Part shown: piece after piece, positions 53,605 to 62,737 of the stretch
Position numbering within the stretch: the first letter of the stretch is position 1
Layout: every line of letters starts with the position of its first letter
Assembly: GCF_003862495.1 (NCBI RefSeq)
Contig: NZ_RRCH01000019.1
Location: 1-64,000 of the forward strand
DNA length: 64,000 nucleotides
Direction of reading: 5' to 3'
Origin: Halocatena pleomorpha
GTDB taxonomy: Archaea > Halobacteriota > Halobacteria > Halobacteriales > Haloarculaceae
Program-made: the position numbers and the translations under genes
Notes under the pieces: model-generated
What the model was told of the DNA's origin: nothing
Seen by the model: the letters and a program-made list of their open reading frames with translations, nothing else
Databases searched by the model: none

Positions 53605-54771
53605 CTAATCGTTCCCCGCGTGGTCAGGATCAGAGTCGGCGTCCAAACCGGGGTCGTGGTTTGGCAGACTGATCAGATTTTCGCGTCCGATCCGCAACTT
53701 CTCAATGCGGTCGTTCTCATCCATCGCGGAGAGCAACTGTGAGACTTTGGCGTCCGACCAATCGGTTTCGGTGACGATCGTCGCTTGTCGCATCCGACCA
53801 CCGTTGTTTTGGAGCAGTCGCTCGACACGCTCCTCATCGCTCAACAGCTCAAGATCGATCTGATTAGCGGCAGAACCGATATCGGAACCGTCTGAAAGCT
53901 CTACCACGGGAGCACCATCCTGTTCGGTCCCGTTTTCGTGTTCATTCGTAGACGGAGTATCCGGACTGTCCCACTTCGGGAATCCGATGTCTCCCCCGAA
54001 TATGCGATCGAACAGCGTTCGACGCCGCGAATACGCGAACACACCGATCGAACCAACCACGGCAATGGCGATGAACGCGAGGGCACTGACAGGAGGATCG
54101 ACGCCGTCAGGGATCCCCCCACCGCCAGAACCCTGGTAGCTCTGCTTCCGGTAAGAAATGTCGAACTGCTGGAACGTTCGTGGACCGGTGAACACCCATG
54201 CGTTTTTCTCGACCCTGTCGACGTTCGTCCCACCCCGTAGCTCGTATCCTCGGGAGTAGCTGATCACGAGCTTATGATTCGCACCGAGCCGTCTGAACCA
54301 CGGACGACCATCAGCGGTGAACGAGTCGTTCAGGTTGACGACTTCATCGCCTTCCGGTGGAGCGACGAAGTTCGTCCACGTAAAATTCCGGTAGAAGATC
54401 CCCGTGTTTCCACGGCGAGCGGTGTCGTTCGTCACATCGACGATCCGCATCGACCGGTTCGATTCATTGCCGACGGCGCGCGCTGCCCGTTTGAATGCCA
54501 AAAGAGAATCGAGAGAATTGAAACTACTACCGCCGACCTTTTCGTATGCTTGCGCCGTTTTGTTGAACGCTGTCGAACCGTTTTGTGTCTTTATCTGAAC
54601 AGTCCGTATCACAGAAAATTTTGCGTCCCCGTTGGGGAGAATCTGGATCACAGTGATGTCGTCCGACTCATTAACCGAAACAGGGACTGAGGTGGCCGAA
54701 CCCACGGCTGTGTGACCGATAAAACACACCGACACCGCTATGAGGAGGGCAACGATGGCCACAGTCCGCAT
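53605..54771 (-). CDS. Membrane-anchored winged-helix regulator with glycosylatable ectodomain
   Basis: A 388-residue protein. Residues 1-25 are a signal peptide (MRTVAIVALLIAVSVCFIG), and 26-225 an extracellular beta-rich domain with several N-glycosylation sequons (for example N34ES, N64GS, N70KT, N102ES). Residues 228-247 are a membrane segment (SALAFIAIAVVGSIGVFAY), followed by RRR on the cytoplasmic side. Residues 308-368 are a wHTH (LLSDEERVERLLQNNGGRMR then TDWSDAKVSQLLSAMDENDR and IEKLRIGRENLISL). Haloarchaea use many such regulators (DUF7345/DUF7343-like; names from memory). It is divergent from a secreted-protein gene. An in-frame start at 54912 was rejected because it buries the signal peptide. 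Confidence 0.8.
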   Translation of the reverse strand: MRTVAIVALLIAVSVCFIGHTAVGSATSVPVSVNESDDITVIQILPNGDAKFSVIRTVQIKTQNGSTAFNKTAQAYEKVGGSSFNSLDSLLAFKRAARAVGNESNRSMRIVDVTNDTARRGNTGIFYRNFTWTNFVAPPEGDEVVNLNDSFTADGRPWFRRLGANHKLVISYSRGYELRGGTNVDRVEKNAWVFTGPRTFQQFDISYRKQSYQGSGGGGIPDGVDPPVSALAFIAIAVVGSIGVFAYSRRRTLFDRIFGGDIGFPKWDSPDTPSTNEHENGTEQDGAPVVELSDGSDIGSAANQIDLELLSDEERVERLLQNNGGRMRQATIVTETDWSDAKVSQLLSAMDENDRIEKLRIGRENLISLPNHDPGLDADSDPDHAGND

Positions 54772-54964
54772 ACAAACCTGTGAACGCTGCGGTAGGAAAA
54801 CACTTACTGTCGGGGTCTCGTCCTGCGAAAACGATGCCATCGGGACGGTGACGGGGGGATTGGCTGGGTAAGAAGTAACGACGAGACCTAGATACGAAGA
54901 AAGAGACACCAAGCCGCAGACGTATCACAGATGTTTTTGTTCATCCCCATTGTATGTGAGTTCG

Positions 54965-56203
54965 ATGCGTTCCTCCCGGATTCCCGTCGTAGGGATGATC
55001 GTGCTCCTCACACTCTCAGGGATACCACCATCGGTAACCGCCCCCCTACCGACGAGTGCACAACAGGACGGCACCGGAACGGTCAAGCATACCGCGAACG
55101 GCAGCCTGTCGTATCTATCTATTAACGGATCGATCAAGCGCAACGACACCGTGATGCTATCACAGGACGTTGGTAGCGCTGTTTCGTTGGAGACAGTCAA
55201 GTTCAAACAAGAATTCGAACACAAACGGATCAAAGCCGCTGACGAAAACGCGTCCAACGAAACGGCGTTTACGATTGCCAAGCTCGAAACGATCGAAACG
55301 CGAACCAACGAGCTTCGAGAACGACAGAACAAGAAGATACAGCAGTACAACGAGGGAGAGATAGCCTCGAAAACGTTTCTCCGTGAATTAGCGCTGATTA
55401 CCTCCGAAGCAGATCGAATACAGGTATTAGCCGGATATCTCACTGAGTATGCAGAAAACGACACACTCGCCCGCCAAGCGAACGACATCAAACAAGAATT
55501 GTACATGTTCAAAGGTCCCGTGCGGACTAGAATCCGGTCAGCACTCAACGGCGATCCGACCGCTCCGAACCGGTTTTTCGTTCGAACGTCCACAGCAGGG
55601 ATAGAGCTCGGGACGATCGACGACAGTGGCGAGGAAAGAACGTACGTGCGGGAAACGTATCTCGACGGGGCACGAAGTCGACCAGACAGTCCCAAAGAGC
55701 TCGGCGCGACGTACATGAGAAAGAAAGTGACCGAGCAGTACGGAATCAGTAAGGATTACATACAGGAGGAATTTGGGGTGGCGTCGTTTTATCGGTACAA
55801 ACTGTTTCCACCGGAGTACGTTTCTTCAGAAGACGGGATTACACACTACGTCGATCGGGGGTCTGGTAATATCGTGTTCGAAAGGCAGAAAGTCCCGATC
55901 GAGGAGGAGCGAACGGTCGAACACGAACCCAAAACGAACCGGACCGAGCAGCTCACACTCACACAGCGAACGACGTTCCCGGGAGGATACATGTACGTTC
56001 GGCTCACCGATCCAGACGGAGAGCCACTCAACGGGACCGTCTCCGTTGATGGCCGAACGGTCGGCACGACAGCTGAGGACTCACTGCTCATGCTCCAGCC
56101 ATCGAACGGAAGCACAATCACCGGCACCGTCGGGAGCAAAAACGTCTCGGTCACCGTTGGGAACGCCAGCCGACAGCCACCGGCACCAGCCGGAAACCCG
56201 TGA
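54965..56203 (+). CDS. Secreted haloarchaeal protein of unknown function (DUF7094-like)
   Basis: A 412-residue exported protein. The signal peptide is RSSRIPVVGMIVLLTLSGI. A coiled-coil-like stretch (ETIETRTNELRERQNKKIQQ) lies around residues 100-125, and many N-x-S/T sequons are present. The C-terminal 80 residues resemble a beta-sandwich with VRLTDPDGEPLNGTVSVDG. I recall similar proteins, possibly DUF7094/DUF7096, always near membrane-wHTH genes. Divergent from the wHTH gene across 190 bases. Start ATG at 54965 or 54950. Confidence 0.7.
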   Translation: MRSSRIPVVGMIVLLTLSGIPPSVTAPLPTSAQQDGTGTVKHTANGSLSYLSINGSIKRNDTVMLSQDVGSAVSLETVKFKQEFEHKRIKAADENASNETAFTIAKLETIETRTNELRERQNKKIQQYNEGEIASKTFLRELALITSEADRIQVLAGYLTEYAENDTLARQANDIKQELYMFKGPVRTRIRSALNGDPTAPNRFFVRTSTAGIELGTIDDSGEERTYVRETYLDGARSRPDSPKELGATYMRKKVTEQYGISKDYIQEEFGVASFYRYKLFPPEYVSSEDGITHYVDRGSGNIVFERQKVPIEEERTVEHEPKTNRTEQLTLTQRTTFPGGYMYVRLTDPDGEPLNGTVSVDGRTVGTTAEDSLLMLQPSNGSTITGTVGSKNVSVTVGNASRQPPAPAGNP

Positions 56204-56289
56204 CGACGCCGGGAAACAGCACGGTTCACGCCACTCGAATCCCGATCGTTCGCGTAGATTTATCAGTGAAAAGGTGACCAGCGAGCCAT

Positions 56290-56748
56290 GTGTCAGATCG
56301 TGGCGTGTCGACCGTCGTTGGGATCATCGTCCTTGTGGGGATCACGATCGTGTTGGCTGGGGCGTTCGGCGCGATGGTACTCACACAGGCACCACCATCA
56401 GAGCCTCCGCAAGCGGTGTTCGCGCTCACCGCCGACAGCGCGACCCAAACGATCACGCTCACCCACGAGAGCGGGGCGGATCTCACTCCGGAGACGCTCC
56501 GGTTGACGATCGCTGTCGACGGCGAACCGATCGCCCACCAACCGCCGATCCCGTTTTTCGCTGCGAAAGGATTCATCGGTGGCCCGACCGGGCCGTTTAA
56601 CAGCGCCTACGAGGGCAACTGGACGGCGGGGCAGTCCGCGAGCCTCCGGGTTGCGAGCACCAACACACAGTTTCAGGCGGGCACAATGGTGACTGTTCGA
56701 CTGTACGCTGCCGACCAGCTAGTAGCGTCGCTCGAAACCCGTGTGTGA
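56290..56748 (+). CDS. Archaeal type IV pilin-like protein
   Basis: A 152-residue pilin. It begins with SDRGVSTVVGIIVLVGITIVLA, in which a PibD-type cleavage site (RG then VSTVVGII) precedes a hydrophobic assembly helix. This is the archaeal type IV pilin N-terminal class; the rest is a beta-rich pilin head. The start is a GTG at 56290; the ATG at 56288 is out of frame. It may build adhesion pili. No pilus assembly genes are adjacent, so it relies on machinery elsewhere. Confidence 0.85.
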   Translation: MSDRGVSTVVGIIVLVGITIVLAGAFGAMVLTQAPPSEPPQAVFALTADSATQTITLTHESGADLTPETLRLTIAVDGEPIAHQPPIPFFAAKGFIGGPTGPFNSAYEGNWTAGQSASLRVASTNTQFQAGTMVTVRLYAADQLVASLETRV

Positions 56749-56751
56749 GAA

Positions 56752-57366
56752 TCAGGGCGTGGCAACCGTGGTGATGGCGACTTCGGGACTGTGGGACGGT
56801 CCCATGAGGTGGTGCTCGAACTCCTCGAACCCCGCGCGTTCGAACATGCGGTCGGCTTCGGATTCGTCGTAAAAGAGCATGATCGCGTCAGCGAGTTTCT
56901 GGAACAGCGTCCGAGAAGGGTAGTTCGGACCGACGATGAGCACGCGTCCATCGGGTTTGACGACGCGCCGACACTCCCGGAGCGCTTCGACTGGATGCGG
57001 CCAGTACTCGATCGAACCGGACGACCAGACGACATCGAACGTCGAATCATCGAACGGCAGCCGTTCTGCGTCGCCGCGATAGAAGCGAACCGGTCCCTGA
57101 CTCCCGAACTTCCGTTTCGCCTGTTCGAGTTGGTGGGGACTCTGATCGAGACCGTGGATCTGTTCGGTGTGTTCGAACAGCCCTTCGGTTGCAAACCCCG
57201 TTCCACACCCCACATCGAGCACGGTGTCATCCGCGTCGATGTCGAGCAAACCGATGGCCTCGGTGCGCATCTCTTCAGTCCAGATAAATGCGTTCACCTC
57301 ATCATACACCCTGGAAAGATATTTGTAAAATATCCGTGCGCGAGCCTTGTGTTCGAGGAGTCCCAT
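56752..57366 (-). CDS. SAM-dependent methyltransferase, MPBQ/MSBQ or menaquinone type
   Basis: A 204-residue class I methyltransferase opening with GLLEHKARARIFYKYLSRVY. That opening resembles plant/cyanobacterial MPBQ methyltransferases and archaeal quinone methyltransferases. Motif I is DTVLDVGCGTGFATEGLFEH, the acidic residue is in IHGLDQSPHQL, and motif II follows DSTFDVVWSSGSIEYWPHP. The family prediction of methylating a quinol ring is reasonable because haloarchaea use menaquinone, but this is inference. Start ATG at 57366; an in-frame upstream ATG extends 24 residues. It converges with the pilin gene, stops 3 bases apart. Confidence 0.82.
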   Translation of the reverse strand: MGLLEHKARARIFYKYLSRVYDEVNAFIWTEEMRTEAIGLLDIDADDTVLDVGCGTGFATEGLFEHTEQIHGLDQSPHQLEQAKRKFGSQGPVRFYRGDAERLPFDDSTFDVVWSSGSIEYWPHPVEALRECRRVVKPDGRVLIVGPNYPSRTLFQKLADAIMLFYDESEADRMFERAGFEEFEHHLMGPSHSPEVAITTVATP

Positions 57367-57522
57367 CGGGTCGACTTGCACGCACATCGCTATAACAGTG
57401 CGGATCGAGCACTCACACGAAACCGGTCTTTGCGACAATCAATTGACGACAGTCACTCAGTACACACAGGCTACTTCGCAACGCCCAAATAGCCGCTAAT
57501 CAAATCTTCTTACGATATAAAT

Positions 57523-57855
57523 ATGGCCAGACCCGAGGTTCTGGATCGAATCAAGGAGGCCGAGGACGATGTCGATGATATCGTGGCTGAGGCAGAAACC
57601 GACCGCGAGGAGATCATCGCTGAGGCGCACGAACGAGCCGATGAGATACGCTCGGAAGCCGAACGGGAAGCCGACGAGCTGGCCGAACAGCGGCTCAGCG
57701 ACGCCCAGGCGGAGATCGAACACGAGCGAGAATCGATCCTTGAGCAAGGAGAAGCTGAGCGTGAGGCCCTCGAAGCGAACGCGAGCGAGCGCGAAGCAGA
57801 AGTAATTGAGGAAATCCTCACGACGTTCGAAGAGACCGTCCATGCTCAGACCTGA
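57523..57855 (+). CDS. atpH: A-type ATP synthase peripheral stalk subunit H
   Basis: A 110-residue, almost entirely helical Glu/Arg-rich protein, forming the peripheral stalk with AtpE. It opens MARPEVLDRIKEAEDDVDDI and shows the heptad-like AEAETDREEIIAEAHERADEI pattern. First gene of the atpH-I-K-E-C-F-A order standard in haloarchaea. A TATA-like CTTACGATATAAAT just upstream suggests a leaderless transcript. The last 14 bases overlap atpI. Confidence 0.9.
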   Translation: MARPEVLDRIKEAEDDVDDIVAEAETDREEIIAEAHERADEIRSEAEREADELAEQRLSDAQAEIEHERESILEQGEAEREALEANASEREAEVIEEILTTFEETVHAQT

Positions 57856-60064
57856 GCGAATGAGCCGGGTGTCGGTGACCGGCTCCACCCAAGTGATGGA
57901 CGACGTGATCGAAACCATCCACGAGATGCGTTTGCTCCACCTCACCGACTACGATGGGACGTGGGAGGGGTTCGATCCGGGGGACCCGATCCATGGGGCG
58001 GACGAGGCGTCCGAGAAACTCGTCACCGTCCGATCGCTCCAGAGTATTCTCGATGTGGATGAGGACACCGACGCGCCCGACCGCGTCGTTACCACTGAGG
58101 CGCTGGAGACCGAACTCGAATCCATTAGACAGTCGGTCAACGAACTCGACGACCAACGGAGTGAACTGACTGACCAGCTCCGGTCCGTCGAGGACCGCAT
58201 CGAGACGATGGAGCCGTTTGCCACGTTGGGCATCGATCTCGATCTGCTTTCGGGATACGATTCGCTCTCGGTTGCGGTCGGTGACGGCGATCCGACGGCG
58301 ATCGAAACGGCGCTAACGGAGGCAGACATACCGGAGTACGAGCTGTTCGAGGAAAACGGCGTCGTCGCCGTGTTCGCCCGCGTCGAGGACAAAACGCCAC
58401 AAGATTCCACAAGCAGTACACAGTCCAGCACCCTCGAAGACGTGCTCGTCGGCACTTCGTTTTCTACCCACGAGATCCCCGACGCCGACGGCAATCCCGA
58501 AGAGTACATCGAGGAGTTGCACCACGAACGCCAGCAGCTCGAATCAGAGCTCGGGACGATCGAAGAGCAACTCGATGCGCTGCGATCGGAACACAGCGGC
58601 TTCCTGCTCGCAGCAGAGGAAACGCTGACCATCGACGTGCAGCGTCAGGAAGCGCCGTTGTCGTTTGCGACGACCGACAACGCGTTCGTTTCGGAGGGAT
58701 GGATCCCCACTGAGCGGTTCGGAGAATTCGTGGAGACGCTCCACAGCGCCGTCGGTGACCACGTGGAGATCGACGAACTCGAACGCGCGTCGTACAACGG
58801 CGACGGCCACCTCATCGACCGCGAGGACGTTGGAGGCACGCCCGACAGAGCCGACCCAGCCACCACCGTCGAGGGGAGCGAGAAGGTCGCTCCCGATGGC
58901 GGCAGCATCGAGCAGTCGATGAGCAAAAGCGAGCCGCCGGTGGTACAGGACAACCCCGGCCCGGTTGCGTCGTTCGAGGCGCTCGTCGACGCCTACGCCC
59001 GGCCGAAATACTCCGAATTCGATCCGTCGATCATCGTGTTCCTCACGTTCCCGACCCTGTTCGGGTTCATGATCGGTGATCTCGGATACGGACTGCTGTA
59101 CGCCGCGATCGGGCTAGCCATCGTCTCGAAATCCGACGGCGTCGTTGCGGATCTCGGCAAAATCGCGTTGTGGGCTGGCGGGTTTACGGCGCTGTTCGGC
59201 GTTCTGTACGGCGAGTTCTTCGGCTTGCACCAGCTCGGAGACATCGTCTGGGGCGGCCACCCACCGCTTCACAAGGGGTTGATCCCGGCCTACGGCGAGT
59301 TCGCTAATCTGTGGCTGGTGTTGAGCCTCCTCATCGGGATGGTTCACATGACGTTTGGCTACGTGTTCGATTTCTATGAGCATCTCAGCCACGGCGCAAG
59401 CGACGCCATCCGCGAGAGTGGCTCGTGGCTGTTGATGCTGTTCGGACTGTGGATATGGATCTTCGCCGGTACACCACCGGCCAACGTCGTACCCGGATTC
59501 CTCGTCGGATCGGGATCGGTGTTCAACGGGAACCCGATCGGACTCGAATTCACCGGACTCCCTGAAACGGTCGGTCTCATCGGACTCGGTGCCTTCATCG
59601 TCGGCGTGGCGTTGACCGCCACCACCGGGATCGCAGAGTTCATCGAAGCGGTGTTCCTGAAGGTGCTGTCCGACGTGCTGTCCTACACCCGGATCACGGC
59701 GGTGTTGCTCGCAAAAGCGGGAATGGCGTTTGCCGTCAACCTGCTCGTGTTCGGTGCCTACGAACACCACGGCGAGTACCACTTCCTCTTCTTCAGTGAG
59801 AAGGCACCCGGTGAAGTCCCTGCCGAAGAGATGATCTTCGCCGGACTCGTCAACGGCTCTGGCGTCGAGTTACTCCTCGGCGCGGTCGGTGGCGTGCTCA
59901 TCTTCGTGGCAGGACACCTCCTCGTGCTCGCGCTTGGGGTGACCAGCGCCGGACTCCAGTCTATTCGTCTCGAATGGGTGGAATTCTTCCAGAAATTCTA
60001 CGAAGGCGGCGGTGAAGAATACTCCCCGTTCGGACGCGTCCGTCGCTTCACAAGCGAGGAGTAA
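57842..60064 (+). CDS. atpI: A-type ATP synthase subunit I (a-type membrane subunit)
   Basis: A 740-residue subunit: residues 1-390 are a soluble stalk-binding domain with a coiled coil (VNELDDQRSELTDQLRSVED) and an acidic insert. The rest holds about eight membrane segments. The conserved proton-channel arginine lies in the helix DVLSYTRITAVLLAKAG near residue 615. Matches the V/A-type subunit I family, which forms the ion channel with the c-ring. The ATG at 57842 is used, overlapping atpH. The gene is followed by a 248-base gap before atpK that contains an inverted repeat and a promoter-like box. Confidence 0.93.
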   Translation: MLRPERMSRVSVTGSTQVMDDVIETIHEMRLLHLTDYDGTWEGFDPGDPIHGADEASEKLVTVRSLQSILDVDEDTDAPDRVVTTEALETELESIRQSVNELDDQRSELTDQLRSVEDRIETMEPFATLGIDLDLLSGYDSLSVAVGDGDPTAIETALTEADIPEYELFEENGVVAVFARVEDKTPQDSTSSTQSSTLEDVLVGTSFSTHEIPDADGNPEEYIEELHHERQQLESELGTIEEQLDALRSEHSGFLLAAEETLTIDVQRQEAPLSFATTDNAFVSEGWIPTERFGEFVETLHSAVGDHVEIDELERASYNGDGHLIDREDVGGTPDRADPATTVEGSEKVAPDGGSIEQSMSKSEPPVVQDNPGPVASFEALVDAYARPKYSEFDPSIIVFLTFPTLFGFMIGDLGYGLLYAAIGLAIVSKSDGVVADLGKIALWAGGFTALFGVLYGEFFGLHQLGDIVWGGHPPLHKGLIPAYGEFANLWLVLSLLIGMVHMTFGYVFDFYEHLSHGASDAIRESGSWLLMLFGLWIWIFAGTPPANVVPGFLVGSGSVFNGNPIGLEFTGLPETVGLIGLGAFIVGVALTATTGIAEFIEAVFLKVLSDVLSYTRITAVLLAKAGMAFAVNLLVFGAYEHHGEYHFLFFSEKAPGEVPAEEMIFAGLVNGSGVELLLGAVGGVLIFVAGHLLVLALGVTSAGLQSIRLEWVEFFQKFYEGGGEEYSPFGRVRRFTSEE

Positions 60065-60145
60065 ACCACCCCGGTCATCGTTTTGGATCGCTCGGTAGAA
60101 CCATCACTCTGTTCTTCGCATTGTCCCGACAGAGGAACAAGGGCC

Positions 60146-60176
60146 CGAAAAATATGACACGCACCCATATTTTTCG
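60146..60176. promoter_or_regulatory. 11-bp perfect inverted repeat in the atpI-atpK gap
   Basis: CGAAAAATATG-9 bases-CATATTTTTCG, perfect over 11 bp each side. The right arm contains a T5 run, so on the + strand it could serve as a terminator after atpI, or as a protein-binding site. A separate TATA-like CTTTATGGG (about 60242-60250) precedes atpK, so the c-ring gene may have its own promoter. Confidence 0.6.
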
Positions 60177-60311
60177 CTATAACCTTATGAATTATGGACT
60201 CGGTACGTATTACCACGATATCGGAGAAAATCGTTTGAGAAGCTTTATGGGTACAGTATAATTAGACCCAACCGTTCGGATACGAGCGAATCCAAGAGAA
60301 CCCACTAAACC

Positions 60312-60575
60312 ATGATGGAACTCCAACTCACCGCAGCGTTTCTTAATGCGATGGTACTGCAAGCAGGTCAAGCTGCAATCCCACCCGCAACGGGTGCAGC
60401 GATCGGTTTCGGACTCGCAGCGATCGGGGCCGGCTACGCCGAGCGAAGCATCGGATCGGCAGCCGTCGGCGCGATTGCCGAAGACAGAGGCATGCTCGGG
60501 TACGGTGTCCTCCTGACGGTCATTCCGGAGACGATCGTCATTTTCGGACTCGTCGTCGTCTTCCTCCTCCAATAA
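60312..60575 (+). CDS. atpK: A-type ATP synthase c-ring proteolipid subunit K
   Basis: An 87-residue two-helix hairpin. Helix 1 is GAAIGFGLAAIGAGYAERSI, and helix 2 is YGVLLTVIPETIVIFGLVVV, with the ion-binding glutamate Glu73 in VIPETIVIFG. Two MMEL-type ATGs are in tandem at 60312 and 60315. It forms the rotating proton-carrying ring. Its high expression need, relative to the other subunits, fits the independent promoter suggested upstream. Confidence 0.94.
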   Translation: MMELQLTAAFLNAMVLQAGQAAIPPATGAAIGFGLAAIGAGYAERSIGSAAVGAIAEDRGMLGYGVLLTVIPETIVIFGLVVVFLLQ

Positions 60576-60602
60576 CCGCACCCGACTTTCCCTATCGATA
60601 CT

Positions 60603-61205
60603 ATGAGCCTTGATACGGTCGTAAAGGATATTCGAGAGGAAGCCCGCGCGCGTGCAGACGATATACGCGACGAGGCAGAGGAGGAGGCCCAGTCGATCAT
60701 CGCAGAGGCCGAGTCGGAGGCTGAAGAGATCGTCGAACAGCGCGAGCGCGAGGTCGAACGAACGATCGAACAAGAACGAGAACAGCGCCTCTCAAGCGCC
60801 AAGCTCGAAGCGAAACAAGAGCGCCTCGAAGCGCGTCGCAACATCCTTGAGTCGGTCCGCGGATCGATCGAATCGGAACTCGCAGCGCTCGAAGCGAATC
60901 GAGAGGAACTGACCCGCAAGCTGCTTGCGGACGCTGCCGAAGAGTTCGACAGCGACGCAGCGGTTGATGTCTATGGACGCGCAGACGACGCCGAACTGAT
61001 CGAGTCGATCCTCGAAGACGAAGCGTACGACGGATTCACCGACGCCGGCGAGTACGACTGTCTCGGTGGCGTGGTCGTCGAAAGCGACAGTTCACGGGTC
61101 CGTGTGAACAACACGTTTGATTCCGTGTTCGAGGATGTTTGGGACGACAATCTGCGCGAGGTGAGCGAGCGGTTATTCGAAGCAAAGAATGAACACGACG
61201 GTTGA
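60603..61205 (+). CDS. atpE: A-type ATP synthase peripheral stalk subunit E
   Basis: A 200-residue protein whose first 110 residues are a long Glu/Arg/Ala helix (DDIRDEAEEEAQSIIAEAES), and the remainder a globular domain with GGVVVESDSSRVRVNNTFDS, the (G)G.....DG....NT(F/L) signature of V-type subunit E. Forms the stator with AtpH and anchors the catalytic head. It overlaps atpC by 17 bases. Confidence 0.93.
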   Translation: MSLDTVVKDIREEARARADDIRDEAEEEAQSIIAEAESEAEEIVEQREREVERTIEQEREQRLSSAKLEAKQERLEARRNILESVRGSIESELAALEANREELTRKLLADAAEEFDSDAAVDVYGRADDAELIESILEDEAYDGFTDAGEYDCLGGVVVESDSSRVRVNNTFDSVFEDVWDDNLREVSERLFEAKNEHDG

Positions 61206-62244
61206 TACGGCGAACTACGGTTACGTCACGGCACGCGTTCGGGTCCGCCGGGCGGCCCTGTTCGATGAGGACGATTACCGCAAGCTCGTTCGCATGGGCC
61301 CGGGAGAGATCGCCCGGTTCATGGAAGAGACCGAATACGAAACCGAGATGAACGCGCTCGGTTCGCGTCACGACGGCGTCGATCTCATCGAGTACGCGCT
61401 CAACCGCAACTTAGCGAAGCACTTCGATGATCTGCTCACGTTCGCGGGCGGAGAGCTGTATGAGAACATCGCGCGGTATCTTCGGAAGTTCGACGCGTGG
61501 AACGTCAAGACGATCATTCGTGGTGTGTACACCGACGCCGGACAGCAGACGATCGCGGACGATCTGATCCGCGCCGGAGCGTTCTCTGATGAGCTGTTAG
61601 ATCGGCTCACAGAGTCGACTTCGATCGAGATGGTTGTTGAGCAGCTGTCGAACACCATCTTCGGACCAGCGCTTGAAGCGGCCTACTCGGACTATGAGGA
61701 AACGGACGTGCTCGTTCCACTCGAAAACGCGATCGATCGCGCGTTCTACTCGGAGTTACTCGGTGATGTTCCAGAAAACCCCTCCGAGCCGACGAAGCTG
61801 TACGTTCAGTTGCTGCGTGCTGAGATCGACTTCCGAAACATCCGGAACGCGCTACGGCTCGCGCGCAGCGGTGCGGACATCGATCCCAGCGAGTATTTCA
61901 TTTCCGGCGGGCAACTGTTCGAGGAATCGGAGCTAGAACAGCTCACAACCAACGTGGGTCAGCTCACGGAGTACCTCCGTCACAGTTCCTACGGAAGCGA
62001 TCTGGAGGGCGCGCTGGATGAACTCGAAGAGGCAGACAGCCTCATCGAGTTCGAACGAGCGCTCGATCAGGCGCTGTTAGAGTACACGGACGCGCTAACG
62101 AATCGGCATCACCTGTCGATCTGTCCGGTGATTGCGTACATCCGTGCCAAAGAGAGAGAAGTCGACAACATCCGCGCGATCGCCCGCGGCAAGGAGGCAG
62201 GACTAACGGGCGAGCAGATCGAAGAAGAACTGGTGATCGTATGA
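61189..62244 (+). CDS. atpC: A-type ATP synthase subunit C
   Basis: A 351-residue V-ATPase subunit d/C-type protein. Family elements are YGYVTARVRVRRAALFDED at the start, FLRKFDAWNVKTIIRG-like (YLRKFDAWNVKTIIRGVYTD), LLRAEIDFRNIRNALRLA and the terminal VIAYIRAKEREVDNIRAIARG. It links the central rotor to the c-ring. Overlaps atpE at the start and atpF by 4 bases at the stop (ATGA). Confidence 0.94.
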   Translation: MNTTVDTANYGYVTARVRVRRAALFDEDDYRKLVRMGPGEIARFMEETEYETEMNALGSRHDGVDLIEYALNRNLAKHFDDLLTFAGGELYENIARYLRKFDAWNVKTIIRGVYTDAGQQTIADDLIRAGAFSDELLDRLTESTSIEMVVEQLSNTIFGPALEAAYSDYEETDVLVPLENAIDRAFYSELLGDVPENPSEPTKLYVQLLRAEIDFRNIRNALRLARSGADIDPSEYFISGGQLFEESELEQLTTNVGQLTEYLRHSSYGSDLEGALDELEEADSLIEFERALDQALLEYTDALTNRHHLSICPVIAYIRAKEREVDNIRAIARGKEAGLTGEQIEEELVIV

Positions 62245-62582
62245 GCCACCAGGACACCAACGCAAGTCAGGAGATCGGCGTCATCGGAAGCCAAGAGTTC
62301 ACCACCGGATTCAGGTTGGCCGGCGTTCGTCGGTTCGAAACCGTTCCCGAGGAACGGAAATCAGAGGATCTCGACGACGCCGTCGAGACGATGGTGAACG
62401 ACGACGGGATCGGGATCATCGTGATGCACGATGCGGATCTCTCGTACCTCTCCAGACAGCTACGGAATGAGGTCGAAACGAGTGTCGATCCCGTACTCGT
62501 CACGCTGGGTGGCGGAGCCGGAAGCGGTGGACTCCGCGAGCAGATCAAGCGAGCGATCGGTATCGACCTCATGGATGAGTGA
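62241..62582 (+). CDS. atpF: A-type ATP synthase subunit F
   Basis: A 113-residue central-rotor subunit: EIGVIGSQEFTTGFRLAGVR is the hallmark (G(D/S).....GFRLAG), then DGIGIIVMHDADLSYLSRQL and VDPVLVTLGGGAGSGGLREQ, and finally IKRAIGIDLMD. The start overlaps atpC. A 155-base gap with no clear gene precedes atpA. Confidence 0.94.
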   Translation: MSHQDTNASQEIGVIGSQEFTTGFRLAGVRRFETVPEERKSEDLDDAVETMVNDDGIGIIVMHDADLSYLSRQLRNEVETSVDPVLVTLGGGAGSGGLREQIKRAIGIDLMDE

Positions 62583-62737
62583 CGACAAGAGCGGCGATAT
62601 CGGAGCGGCCGAAGGCGTAGCCGAGACACAACCCGGTCACCGTCGCTCGAAGCGACACCACTAATCCGGTCCGGTCTGAGGCACCGATCATCAACGGAAT
62701 CGATCACACACAGTCAATCCACGCGAACCAACAAACC

